This document shows positions 35,717 through 46,689 of a stretch of DNA of 64,000 nucleotides, one piece after another. The position numbers and the translations under genes are program-made. The number at the start of each line of letters is the position of its first letter. Within the stretch, counting starts at the first letter, position 1. Source of the DNA: Kondoa malvinella (taxonomy: Eukaryota; Basidiomycota; Agaricostilbomycetes; Agaricostilbales; Kondoaceae); NCBI GenBank assembly GCA_039545315.1, contig BCIM01000003.1:105941-169940 (forward strand), read 5' to 3'. Under the pieces are notes generated by a model. It did no database searches. It saw nothing but the letters and a program-made list of their open reading frames with translations, and was not told the origin of the DNA.

Positions 35717-36255
35717 GATCAACTGTGACGACGCTCAGCTGGATGGAAGGAGACCTTGAATATGACTCACTTGAGAGTAGGCTACGATGGAGAACTGAGT
35801 AGAGAAGTGTGAATGTGCAGGTGATGAGAAGCGAATGAAGAGACAACAGAATAAAAGCAAAGCGTTTCGTAGGCAGCCATAGGGCTCTCTCCCCTATCAT
35901 GCAGTACGGATTCGAACGCGATAATGTATTTGGTCGAGATCCCGCGCGTGAAAGGGCAGGAACCACCTTCCCAAAACAGGCGAAAATTCAACGGAAGACC
36001 AGATTTGGGTTGGGAAAAGTGTGTATAAGCTTGTTTAAGAAGGATCTTGGTAGTATGCGCATGATAGGAGACTTGCGCAGTTTGGAATGCAATCGCGCGT
36101 GTCAGATAAGGTTTGTTTTGCGCACTGTGAGGAACCAGATCTTCGCGATAGCGGATTTCAACTCCGGAGAGCCTTGCAAGATGCCTGTTCGTGATATTTG
36201 ACATGATGGTATAAGGACCTATGCGAGAAGGTGAGGGATTCTGCCGCAAGCGAAA
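35717..36255. other. intergenic region upstream of the CPL1-domain gene
   Basis: About 540 nt holding the CPL1-gene promoter and the 3' end of USE1. Several frames cross it (35899-36201 plus, 35782-36249 minus) without recognisable content. Confidence 0.4.
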
Positions 36256-37209
36256 TCACGTCTGAAGAAAGCGCAATCAGCACGGAACAATTGCATCTTA
36301 CACAACTCACCAAGCGAATCAGAAAGAACATGAACATCCAAGCGGCCGCAACCGCACCAACGCTCATGATGACATAACAAGTCGTCCATCCTCCCTTCTT
36401 GCTGTACGCGCCCAATCGCCCTCGTTCCTTCTGCATCACATCATAATTTCCTACTAGGTTCCCATCCGCCGTCTCTAGTAATTCTTTATCCTTTTCCAAC
36501 GATGAAGAGAAATGCAAAGTGTTCAACTTGAGCTGTCTTGCCATTGAAGCTAGATCTTCTGTCAAGGAATCCTGAACTTCTCGATGATGCGACAAAAGGG
36601 AAGAGATGTCTGTCGTCGATGTAGGCACGTCTTTGGGCGCTGTAGGAGGGCGAGCGTCAATCGGTATCACTTCTTCTTCAGCTGGGATGAGGTCTTGGGG
36701 CAAGGGTTCTTGCGGTATTGGCTTCGGTGGAAGAGGTAGAGAGTATGTAGGTCGCCCAATGTGCGCTAGTGGTGAGGTGCGTGTCTGCATGCAATGTGAG
36801 CATACTTCTGTATCAACGAGTTCCGACGTACTGCCAGCATGGCATCGAGATCGTTTGATACACGGTCTAGCCGTTGCTGCAAGTCAGGCAGATTTCCTCG
36901 TTTGATCCTGTACACTCTGCAGATCAGCAATGGCAACACCTGACAAATGGATGGACATCGCTGACGTCGAGCTGCCCGCTGAACCATACGAAGTCGCTTG
37001 TACTTTCTTGAGTAACTCCTTGCCATATCGAGCATTCTATCGTCCTCGCAGCCATCAGCCTTCTGCCTCTATTGATAACTTTGACCGACCGAGATAGTCT
37101 TGTTGATCTGCCAATACCCCTCCTCGCTCGTGTCTGTTCTCAAATCTGCCAGCGTAGCTTCCAACCGCGCTGTCAGTCGCTGTAAATTGATCGTGTCGTG
37201 ATTCATCAT
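36256..37209 (-). CDS. USE1: ER SNARE Use1
   Basis: Exons 37090-37209, 36914-37036, 36832-36876, 36311-36784 and 36256-36261 (6 nt) give 255 aa. Use1 is the Qc-type SNARE for Golgi-to-ER retrograde transport. The N-terminus NLQRLTARLEATLADLR fits the family. The SNARE motif runs from HREVQDSLTEDLASMARQLK to MQKERGRLGAYSKKGG and is followed by a single C-terminal membrane anchor (about 22 residues). The end LIRL-T-stop needs the final intron and a 6-nt coding tail; without splicing the frame would run on into unrelated sequence. The intron between exons 2 and 3 (37 nt) is the least certain. It is divergent from the carrier gene (165 nt). Confidence 0.82.
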
Positions 37210-37374
37210 GCGCGTCGCTCTTTCGTGTCAAGCGAGCATCTTCAACACCGCTCGGAGCGTGTCTTTTCAGTGCAAGAGCGCAAAACCTGCAGCGCTGTGC
37301 TTCTTTCGCCCCTCCTATATTCCTCACATCTCTCTGAACTCTGTGTTTGTCGAGATTGTTGACTCGAAATTCCC

Positions 37375-38725
37375 ATGCATGACACGATAAGAGATCTGCT
37401 CGCTGGCACATCTGGCGGGATGGCTCAGGTCCTGAGGTACTTCTCCCTTGGTATACTGCTCGCCAGTACCAATTGTGTCTCCTCAGTGGCCAGCCTTTTG
37501 ACTACGGCAAATCTCTTCCAATTGCTGTCGTACCATTTCTCATGCTCTTTGCGTAGTGAAGGTCCGGCTACAATCATCGAATGCCTATAATGGACCTATG
37601 GACGTAGTCAGAAAGACGTTAGTCCCGTCTCAATTCTGTCAACGACCTAATGATTAGTCCAGATTGGCGACTGAAGGTCCATCAGCTTTCTATAAAGGCA
37701 CTGTAGCACCTTTGATAGGTATAGGCGCTTGTGTTTCTTTGCAGTTCGCTTTCTTGAATGGTATGTCTAGTCTTTTGTCAACCGACGTTACGCTGATCTT
37801 GTCGCAGCGATACAACGTGAGATGCGGAAAGGCAAGTCGCATGAGCTTTCTCCGGGTCAGCTGTATCTATCTGGAGCGGGAGGTGGTCTGGGCAACAGTA
37901 TACTGGTGGGCCCGGTGGAGCACATTCGAAGTGAGTTGGATTACAGCTTTCCCGCCTACTTTTCTAATAAGAGGTCAAGTCCGCCTACAATCGCAGTCTG
38001 CTACATCAGGCTCGCAACAATACTCGGGACCGATCGATGCGGTCACGAAAATCTTCAGGTAAACCCGTCTGCTTCTCACTATACATTCACTTATGCCTTA
38101 CAGATCTGATGGTATCCGAGGCATATACAAAGGCCAAGTAGCTACTCTGTTAAGAGAGTTTCATGGTATGGGCATGTAAGTTTTCTTTCCATCCATGCAT
38201 TGAAGTTGCTTATTATCCTATAGGTACTTCTTGACATATGAAGGATTGGTGCAACGGCACTGTCAGCAAGCTGGCTACTCGAGAAAGGTACACTTTCAGC
38301 CTATCGATAGTCAAGCTGTCTGACATAGGCGACAAGAACCTCTCAACAGCAAACGTTATGACTTACGGAATAGCTTCTGGATGGGCTCTGTGGTTGACTG
38401 CTTATCCCTTGGACATTATCAAGGCGAGTCATTTCGCATAACATACCTAGTCAGCTCATCTGTCGACAGAGCCGCATGCAAACCGATGGTTTCGCTTCGA
38501 ACCCCACTAGTCAGAAGTTCAAAGGTACATGGGACTGTACAAGACAACTTTACAAAAGTCAAGGTTTAGCTGGTTTCACCAAAGGCTTGACACCAACTTT
38601 GATTAGGCTAGTCTTGCTTTCAGACTCGAATAGACAGGCATACTGACGCACCGTACAGGTCGCCTATAGCTAATGCAGCAACGTTTGTCACGTATGAAAC
38701 GGTATTGAAAGCGCTGTCAGATTAG
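37375..38725 (+). CDS. mitochondrial carrier, YMC1-like
   Basis: Exons 37375-37436, 37487-37506, 37557-37617, 37663-37760, 37808-37930, 37980-38058, 38104-38175, 38224-38287, 38337-38423, 38470-38606 and 38659-38725 give 289 aa. The three carrier repeats appear as GQPFDYVKVRLQSS, GPVEHIRIRLQSQ and YPLDIIKSRMQTD. GQPFDxxKVRLQ is the form seen in Ymc1/Ymc2-type carriers, whose yeast members are linked to glycine/glutamate and oleate metabolism. Three of the ten introns start with GC instead of GT (37507, 38424 and 38607). Each is needed to keep conserved residues and has normal length. A short upstream coding exon cannot be ruled out. Confidence 0.85.
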
Positions 38726-38944
38726 TACTGTTACATTTGCAAGCATTCTATTTGGTTTCTCACTGTGCCCTATTTTATGCTTGGTATAATACAACAGATG
38801 ACCGAACTAAATTATCATGATTGAGTAGATACTTCTAATTTCTCGAAGGCGATAAGGTAAGGAAGAAGACGGGATTGAAGTCCGACTTGGGTTTGGAGCT
38901 CGGAAGCTTAGCGGTTCTCAGTCTCGTCTGTTTTCATAATCAGC

Positions 38945-40813
38945 TTACACTACAGCTGAAAAGCTTGCACTAACGGGTGTATTCGGTCGGCTTGACTCCA
39001 AAGTCATACCGCCGAACTTGATGGCGCTTTCGTTGACCCCTTGGACTACCTTTGCTGGAGTCGCCAGCTGTTCCACTTTAGCAGGACTAGCACAGGCCAT
39101 AATAGACTTTCCGCCGTCGTTCGTCAATCTTTGTCTCATCTGTACGACGAGATATCCGCGACCTATTCTAGCAGTGGTGTTGTCTGTTTTTCTGGAGAAG
39201 CCGGAAGGCGCAAAGAGAATAGCTTGCCCTGTACGAAGGGAGACGACTTGGTCGAACCACTCTGAATCGAGCTTGCCTGTTGAGACATGCTTTGAGAGAT
39301 GGGCTGCCCAGACTGGCGACGAAAATCGGTAGGCCAGGATGATGCCTAGACAAGGTCAGCAACGTCATGAAAGGACAGCGAATGACTCACTGCACAAATC
39401 TAGGATGCTTGATGGAACCACAGTGGGCTCTTGCGTGGAGATGACAAAGCGGGCTCCCAGATGTCGCTAAAAGACCTGTTAGCATCGCATGCTCGTAATC
39501 AGAAGTCGCTCACCTGCTGTCTGATCATTGATAGAAGATCCGATGTCAACTCAGATGCAGATGCTTCCGTAGTGAGATACTGTCATATCGTCAGTACTTG
39601 TCATTCCAGGGCCTGCATGACCTACTTTGTGCGCCTCATCAAACACAACCATCTTGCCTACTTTTTCCGTCTCCCCAATCTCCATGAACAATCCCAAACC
39701 GATACGAAAAAGCGAACAGGCAGTAGCAGCATCCAAGAAAGGGTCGCTCAGATCAACTATGAGCAATTTGCCTTTTCCAGTATAGTCCTTGATGCTTTTT
39801 GCCGTGGAAGAGTCTTTGACGAATGAATCGAGTAATTCCAAGCGAAGATTGAGCATATCTCGTTGCTGATCTGATAGTTTCAGTTGTTCGACTTCTCGGC
39901 GAAAAACTGGGTAAGAGAATCGGTCGCTCCCCATTCGTCTAAATACTCGTCAGTGCCCCGTCTCTACTACTAGGAATGAATTACCTGAGAATAGCCAGGA
40001 CAGAGCTCATGTATAGAGGCATTTTCTATCTAGTGCATCAGTATAAAGCGGTGACAGAATGCTGAAAGGCCTACTCCACCTTCATCCAGCTGCATCAGGC
40101 TGAGCAAGCGATTTGCGGTCAAGTCAGAAGCCCTGATTTGGAAAGCCCGGATCTTCACTGGCAGATTCTTGTAGACATCTTTCATCGTGTTGACGCAATT
40201 CGGCCTACGCGTCCGTCAGCTTGGTACAATGAAACAGCAAAAAAACCTACGAGACCAGGATAGTGGTAGGTACGCCTGATGATTCGGACGAGTTGGCTAA
40301 TTTGGAGATGTAAGCCGCTTCACATGGTCGAGCACATCCTGATCCAATAGCAGAATCGAAGTGAAATCTATACCTACTATGAGCTAGCCGAAGTCCAATC
40401 CCATTGGAGACTTACACAATAGCGCTCAACGGCTCAGGCAAAGTCCCAATATCTTTATTCGGCATCAAAGCAGCTTCGAGCATAACAGCCGTCGAATGGC
40501 TCTTGCCAGCTCCTTGCACACCACACAGCAAAGCAGAGAAGGGACTATTCATATTCAACCAGAGCGCTCGCTCGAAAGCAGTCGGAGGAAGATGATCAGC
40601 GTGCTGCGAAACAACTAAAGCGAATAGTCCAAGCGAAGGCATGACTTCCGGTGAGACTTGTCGTAGTGCATCTGAGGTGATTACTGGAGCTGTGGCTATG
40701 TCGTGCTCTGTAGCTGCAGAGCTGGAGAGCGTAGCTTGCGATAGCAAAGTGCATTGCGCTTTCGAGAGCACGAAAGGATTCTTCTGCGTCGTAAAGGAGA
40801 AGGGAGAGCTCAT
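38945..40813 (-). CDS. P-loop NTPase, fungal, function unknown
   Basis: Exons 40416-40813, 40251-40373, 40075-40204, 39985-40025, 39626-39938, 39514-39579, 39391-39466 and 38945-39345 give 515 aa. Walker A is CGVQGAGKSHS (about residue 105). A Walker B-like KLLIVDLSDPF lies in the middle, and VVFDEAHK follows. The segments FHFDSAIGSGCARPCEAAY, DEGGKMPLYM-SSVLAILR and ISTQEPTVVPSSI look conserved and are restored by splicing. It resembles the zonula-type or HerA/AAA-like ATPases of unknown role found in fungal genomes. No transmembrane or DNA-binding motif is seen. The tail is Ser/Pro-rich. Confidence 0.7.
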
Positions 40814-41047
40814 GACTGATCAAACGAGTGCGTGTGTGGGTATCTTCCAAGAGGGTATTGGCTGTTCGGAAGAGAAAAAAATGCGTGTCTTTTCCTAACA
40901 TGGTAGATGTTGAATATCGCGATGAACTTGGAATCTTGTATGCAGGCAATCAAATACACAGGAAATCCCTCACAAATGGAATACACACTCCCTCCATTCC
41001 CAAAATAATACAACGAAACAAACAGAATGGAGGCCAGAAATTGAAGA

Positions 41048-42170
41048 CTATCGGCCAGCAGTCTTGTACGGATGAGAATAGTCGCCTAGATCTTCTTCGC
41101 TATGTGCTTGGTCTGGCTGAGAGTAGACGGAAGTGACGGCCATGCTGTGCGTTTGTAGATCTCGGACGCCTTTTGCCCACAGCTTCTCGTTGGCTTTTGC
41201 GCTAAGTTGCGACAGTGGTGACGCCCTGTGCATCAACCAAATCAGACAACACCCAAAAATCATTTAACAGCATAACGCACCTTTCAAACATCTCCACTGG
41301 GGGCGCTACGGGCATGGCGCTCTCCCTCCCTTCCCGTGAATCTTCCACTTCAACAGAATCATCCACCCCAGACTAATACCACTCAGACCCACTCGGTTTC
41401 CGATGCGCAAATCCAGATTTCCTCCTACTCTTGATACTGAACCAACTAACGACACTCCTTCTATCCGGCACCGGTGCATTTAATTTCTTTTTCCTCAAAC
41501 CAACACCTACGCTTAAATGATTCACAGCTGCGAAATCGGAAAAAGGACTAGGTGAAGCTCCTCCATGTGGACCATTGACTGAACCAGCGTCGCCTCCTGG
41601 TGGTAGTGGGAATGCTTCAATCAAGCTTCTCGTTCGATGTTTTGGTTCTTGCACAGCTTCGAATTTCGTACTGTCGCGGTAGTTGTCGTACTCTGATGGT
41701 AGTGTTGATTCAATTTGGTCGCCACGCGCTGCTTGACGTTGCTTGAGACGGAAGATGAGGTAGAGAAGCAAGCCGATAACGATAGCGAAGCCGACTATCA
41801 GGCCGACGATAAGTCCAACATCTGGACCGTCTGAAGAGTCTTTTGATGCGTTTGATGCAGGTGAGTGGATGGTCATGACAGGGCCGAAGAGGCGCGATTG
41901 GTCTGATGATGCTGCCGCTGGATCGTAAGTAATGAGCTGTGTTGGACTTTGAGCTGCAGTAGGCGATACGGTGACTACCGATTCGACTGGTGTGATTGTA
42001 AGGACTGGATTTGCCTCTTCGCCATTGGTCTGCATAGAACATTCCTTGAGATCACACGAAATCATGACAGCGATGTAGCTCACCTCCTGCCGTTTGGCAT
42101 GTTGATGCGCATGAGAGCTTTGAACCTGTCGCGCAGCGGATCCTATGCGATTCCTTGTTCTCGTCGTCAT
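41048..42170 (-). CDS. single-pass membrane protein with alternative C-terminus
   Basis: Exons 42084-42170 and 41373-42029 give 247 aa ending at a TAG at 41373-41375. A Ser/Thr-rich extracellular-type stretch (TITPVESVVTVSPTAAQSP) leads to a Gly/Val/Ile membrane segment (VGLIVGLIVGFAIVIGLLLYLIF) and a basic tail. After the TAG the same frame stays open and continues through a well-formed intron (41226-41280) for about 89 more residues to 41048. If a 78-nt intron (41373-41450, GTTAGT..TAG) is removed instead, the stop disappears and a 311-aa form results. The type of architecture recalls fungal wall-stress sensors or Axl2-like proteins, but no Cys-rich domain or signal peptide was found. Confidence 0.6.
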
Positions 42171-42739
42171 GCTTCAATTTCACCTTTGAAGGTCTTGCCA
42201 GTCCAAAGCAGAGAGCGACAAGAGAAAAACAACAGTCGCCAACAGTGATAGAAACGTGTAAAGATTGAATGAATGGACTTCGCTAAAGTTCTGAAACAGG
42301 AGTCCTGCTCCCGTCGAGCGAATAAGTGATGACTTGGTAATCTCACAGATTGGGTATACAAGAGAGTGTGAGGGGGTGTATCACAAAGGCATCGAAGGAA
42401 TCGCGAGGCAAAGGGTGACGGGACAAGCCCTCGAAGAAGTGGTTGCGAAGGACAACAGGAGCTTGGACCGCTCTCGCCAAGATGTACAGAGGAGTTCATC
42501 TGTAGATTCGCATAGTGTACAATAGTGCAGTCATTCTAGTGCGGCATAGGTATTCGTTCGAGCTGCCCTTGATATGGTCGCAAAGCGTCATGGACCGAAA
42601 TCAGGGGTAGAATGTATGGCACTCTGTGGCTGCCTGTGCTTGCGTATATCAACAGTCGATTACATGATCTGATAGCTGTAGAGCAAACCTATTGTCCAGA
42701 TTCGATGCTATGATGAAGAAGAAGTGCAACAAGGCAAGC
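42171..42739. other. intergenic region
   Basis: About 570 nt holding the promoter of the membrane protein and the 3' flank of VPS60. A missed 5' exon carrying a signal peptide for the membrane protein could lie here; I could not identify one. Confidence 0.4.
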
Positions 42740-43593
42740 CTAAACAGCTTTGACCGGTCCGGCTTTCTGAGGCTGTAGATCGCACACGAGATTGTAAGCA
42801 TCAGGATGCCAACAGTTCAATTTGCACCTACATCGGTGTCCACAGGCGCTTCATCCACGAAGTCGGGCAATTGACTACCGCCTGCACTTTCTTGCAGATA
42901 AGAAGGCATCTCGTCCGCTTCCATGCCTAGGTCATCTCCTAGCGCTTCCAATTCTGCCAGACTAGTGAGCGATACTCAAATGCGGTATCTCAGACTGACC
43001 AGCTTCCAGGTCCGCTTCATCAACTTCTTCCGGTACACCATAAGTTCTAGACATTGATTCTTGTACCTCATTCGCTTGCTCCATCAGGTCCTCCATATCA
43101 TAGTGAATTGACTGCTTTTCATCAGCCAATTGTCGCCGCATATGTCGATACACCACCCACCTCAATCTTGTTAATGTCCAATTTCCCATACTGCTTCTTC
43201 ATCTCTTTATTCGCACTCTGCATAGCATCAACCGTCGCCATTGTGTTCCTCAAATTATCCGTCGTCATTTGCACGCTTTCGATATTGTAATTCTGCGCTT
43301 GCAAGTCTTCCTTTTGTTTCTCATACAGCTTCTTTTGCTTCAACACTGCCATAGCTCGTTTCTGTACTGCTGTCTGTCCGGTTACTCAGTATAGGACGAA
43401 TAGAGAGGGTCAGAGGATAGACCTTGCCAGCACCATCGCGTAATCGTTTAAGTTGATCTCGATATTTCGTCAATTCTGCATCGAGCTTGCGTAGTTTCAC
43501 TTCAATAGCATCTATGCGCGTGTCGTTGGACGAGATAGAGTCGTTCAGATTGGGTTTGGGCGTCTTGCTTGTTGAGCCAAAGATGCGGTTCAT
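42740..43593 (-). CDS. VPS60: ESCRT-III-related protein Vps60 (CHMP5)
   Basis: Exons 43423-43593, 43161-43373, 43000-43111, 42832-42953 and 42740-42772 give 216 aa. The start MNRIFGSTSKTPKPNLND, the long coiled coil with RAMAVLKQKKLYEKQ, the segment NIESVQMTTDNLRNTMATVDAMQSANKEMKK and the acidic end with ELEALGDDLGMEADEMPSYL match CHMP5/Vps60. The protein acts with Vta1 to regulate Vps4 in multivesicular body formation. The end PVKAV comes from a 33-nt last exon. The border of exon 3 could shift by 3 nt. Confidence 0.9.
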
Positions 43594-44015
43594 GGTACTG
43601 CGAGGCTTGGAGAAGAGAGGCTGAAAGGGCAAGAGAGGGCAAAGGGATACAGTAGCTTGTTGTAGATGGTTCAGAATGGCAAAAGAGCGGGAATGAGAGA
43701 TGATAGTCCGCTCGAAGTGACGGAGCGATGCTTGTCTTGAAACGCTTCACCTGGAGCGCTGTAAAGGCAGTCAGCCTGTAATACTACACTCTGTCAAGAT
43801 CAAACCACTCACAGCTGCGGGAATGACAGAAGAGAGCAAGCCGCCGTACAAGCAAAACCGATACAAGTGCAGTTGGCCCCCTCCCTTCTCCCATACCTGA
43901 AGACATGTCATTCTAAGACCGTAGAGCTTGCTATCGTGCTATGTCACGTCGCTCGCCAAATAGCGAAGGCTCGACATCCTAAAGCGCTGAGAACCACAGT
44001 TTGTGCAACAATCTA
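43594..44015. other. intergenic region
   Basis: About 420 nt between VPS60 and the P450 gene on the same strand. It should hold the VPS60 promoter. Nothing distinctive was seen. Confidence 0.4.
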
Positions 44016-46066
44016 TTACAATGTACCCAAAGCCAATATATCCGCGAACTCTGCACATTCACTTTCGTGTTCTGACTCAATCAACTTTCGCCTGGCCTCA
44101 TTCCTCACGGTAAGGTTGACAGGCATAGACTCTCCACGCGTTGCAGGCATAGGTCCATCCCAGGCATCATCGCCAAGGGGAACAGTGATGCCAGCTTTCG
44201 GTTTGATGTCGAAGCAGTAGAGCAATCTCATGAGGACGACAGCGAAAGATCTTTCGGCGACGTTAAAGCTGTTGGCAGATGAGCTCGACCACACTGCCGT
44301 GGCGATAATGCTCACCCTGGACACACACGACGACCTGCACCAAAGACAAAGTGATCACGTTTGCCGAAGTCGACCAAATTCATCGATTGTTGGGACTGAA
44401 CGGTTGATCAGCAGGTCCCAGCATCATTGGCAGAACATACAGTCGTAACATCACTCTCATAGCGCTCTGGACTGAACACATCTGGATCGGCGTGTCGTTG
44501 CGGATCATGCTGGATCGCCCAAGCGTTCAGATGCAGGTAAGCGCCCTTGGGAATGACCATATCGTCGTATACAATGTCGCGGGTGGTGACATGAGGATGA
44601 CCAAGTGCTACAGGAGGTCGCCACTGGTATCATAATGAGCGGCATTTACAGAAAAGAAGAGTGGACATCACACACCCGCCAGACTTCCTTCATGATGCAG
44701 CGCATGTACGGTAATGATTCGAGATCTTCCCATTTAGGCATTCGATCATTCAGCACCTTGTCTGAAATAATTGATCAGACTGTGTCCAACCATGCATTGC
44801 GACTCACCTAGTTCTGCCTGAGCTTTCTTCTGTACCTCTGGAGCACACAGCATAGCTTCCAGAAACGACCAAGTAGTCATCATCGAAGTGTCAGCAGCGC
44901 CAATGAGCAGCATGAGCATGAGGTAGCAAGCTTCGTCTTCATCTTCCAGTCCGGCGAGTTTCTTGTCTTGAACGATTCGAGCTAGCGCAGAGCTTTCCAG
45001 GACCGATCCAGAGTTGATCGCTTCACGACATCGCTGTGAATGAATCAGCGATAGAGTACCGCCCCAAAGGTCGGTTGGCTTACCTTCAACCTGGCCCTGC
45101 ACCATTCAAGATCACGCTCATAGACAGATCTGCCATGCTTTTCCCATGGCTTGAGTGCCATCGGAAGCTTCTTCAGTATAGGGAAGGTCTCGACCAAGTG
45201 CTGGCCGGGCAGTGTACCAACAATCTGCTCAAGACCGGTAGCTGAGGGAAAGTAAGCCTTTGACAGTCAAATTATATAATTGGCCCACAGAAGATGTAGT
45301 CAATGACAGGGTCATCTTCTTCGTTAATCTTGATCTGGAGATGAGCTTTGGATCACTAGACTACAATAGGTAAAACTAACGGGGAAGCCAAAAGTCTGCA
45401 AAGCAAACAGAGAGTATTGATATCGCTTGAGCTTTTTCCACAGCTTTTGTTCCGACGTGCCGGCTCTCGGGTCATTGGCTACAGAGTGGAGAAAGCGGGC
45501 TGTTTCAAAGTAGTTTAAACTGTCCAGACCGAGGTTAGGCAAGAAATGTATTACAGCTAAGCTGACTTACGGCAAGGCGCTGTCTGCCATCTGAGGAGAA
45601 AGCATTTCGTTTGTAGCTACTTTGCGCTGCGACTTCCAACGCGGATCCGAGGCGTGAAGGAGTAGCAGGTTTCGTTTGTTGCAGACATATTCGTTTGAAA
45701 AGTACCAAGGCGGGCGTTCAGAAGTCTGTGCTGAGCCTCTGTCGAGAATCTCTTTGACTGCTCGATCAGAATTGATAAAGTATTCCTGCGACAGACGTCA
45801 TCAGAGCTTTCGCAGTATAATGGTAGACTTACGGTGACTGGTCCAACTTTCAGTCTGAATACATCTCCCAGGTTCTTTGCATGACCCTGCATCCAAAGAT
45901 GCATTTGACCTGATTTCCCAACACGGGCGACATCGATCAAGCTACCTATGACAGGATAACCTGGTACAACAGGTGGAAGCTTGGAAGAAGTAGATGAACA
46001 AAGGTACAGGAAGAGGGCGCTGATTAGCGCTAATACTACCAGTATAACTTCTATGGAGTCTGCCAT
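44016..46066 (-). CDS. cytochrome P450 monooxygenase
   Basis: Exons 45833-46066, 45571-45785, 45381-45519, 45289-45334, 45084-45241, 44808-45033, 44676-44761, 44441-44623, 44316-44395 and 44016-44268 give 539 aa. The N-terminal membrane anchor (about residues 5-25) is followed by the Pro-rich hinge KLPPVVPGYPVIGS. The I-helix reads LLIGAADTSMMTTW. The ExxR motif is EVWR, with R completed at a splice junction region, followed by WRPP. The heme loop FGAGRRVCPG is intact with its Cys ligand. It is a class II, ER-bound microsomal enzyme by appearance. The substrate is unknown. It is divergent from the FAD oxidase pair, with which it may form a small oxidative gene group. Confidence 0.92.
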
Positions 46067-46689
46067 GGTCGTGCGGAGAGGTACAAAGCAGCGGCCGAGT
46101 TGTGATGTATAGACGGAAGTCAACTTGCGAGGATGCGCGGCCCCGCTGAAGGGGAAACGACGGGGCCCGTAAAGACATTGCCAGCACGGACGTAAGGACA
46201 GGAGGAAACGAGTAGTAGCGGCTGCTTCGGTGGAGCGCAAAGGGCCATGCACGAATTTGGAGACAATAAAGTCTTTGATGCAAAGTTCACACCTTGACCG
46301 TTTGAATGTTCGCGCCTGCTGTAGTACGCGGGACACGATAGCAGCACATGATTTGGACACTTCAGCAGAACTTGTTGTGTCTCGTCGGCTTTTGTTGTTT
46401 CAATCTCGCATAATCTAGTGTCGCCGTCAGGCTAGGCACCGATTCAAGAGAGACTTGCAAGACTTCGTGCTCTCCACTTTCGGCCAGACTGTCGAATACG
46501 AGCAAATCAGTCTCGAGGCGCGTTTCCATTGGTGGTGTTTGACCAAGCTTTGCCTCGACCTTTTCCTGCAACCACCATCATCCCAAAGGACTCATTAGCC
46601 GGCGATACAAGACTGGACAGTCGCTTTAGCTTTGATAGCAGCGACTTTTGATACCCACTTAGACTACAATTCCCTCAAACAACAAAGCA
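46067..46689. promoter_or_regulatory. divergent promoter, P450 / FAD oxidase
   Basis: About 620 nt between the P450 start and the first oxidase start, suited to joint control of the two genes. No specific binding site was recognised. Confidence 0.4.

Noticed and set aside
41048..41263. separate small gene downstream of the membrane protein
   Set aside because: The frame joins in phase through an intron to sequence just after the membrane protein's TAG, so it is better read as that gene's alternative C-terminus.
45601..45660. 30-nt intron in the P450 after SQRK
   Set aside because: The sequence is open without splicing and 30 nt is shorter than any supported intron here, so it is read as exon.
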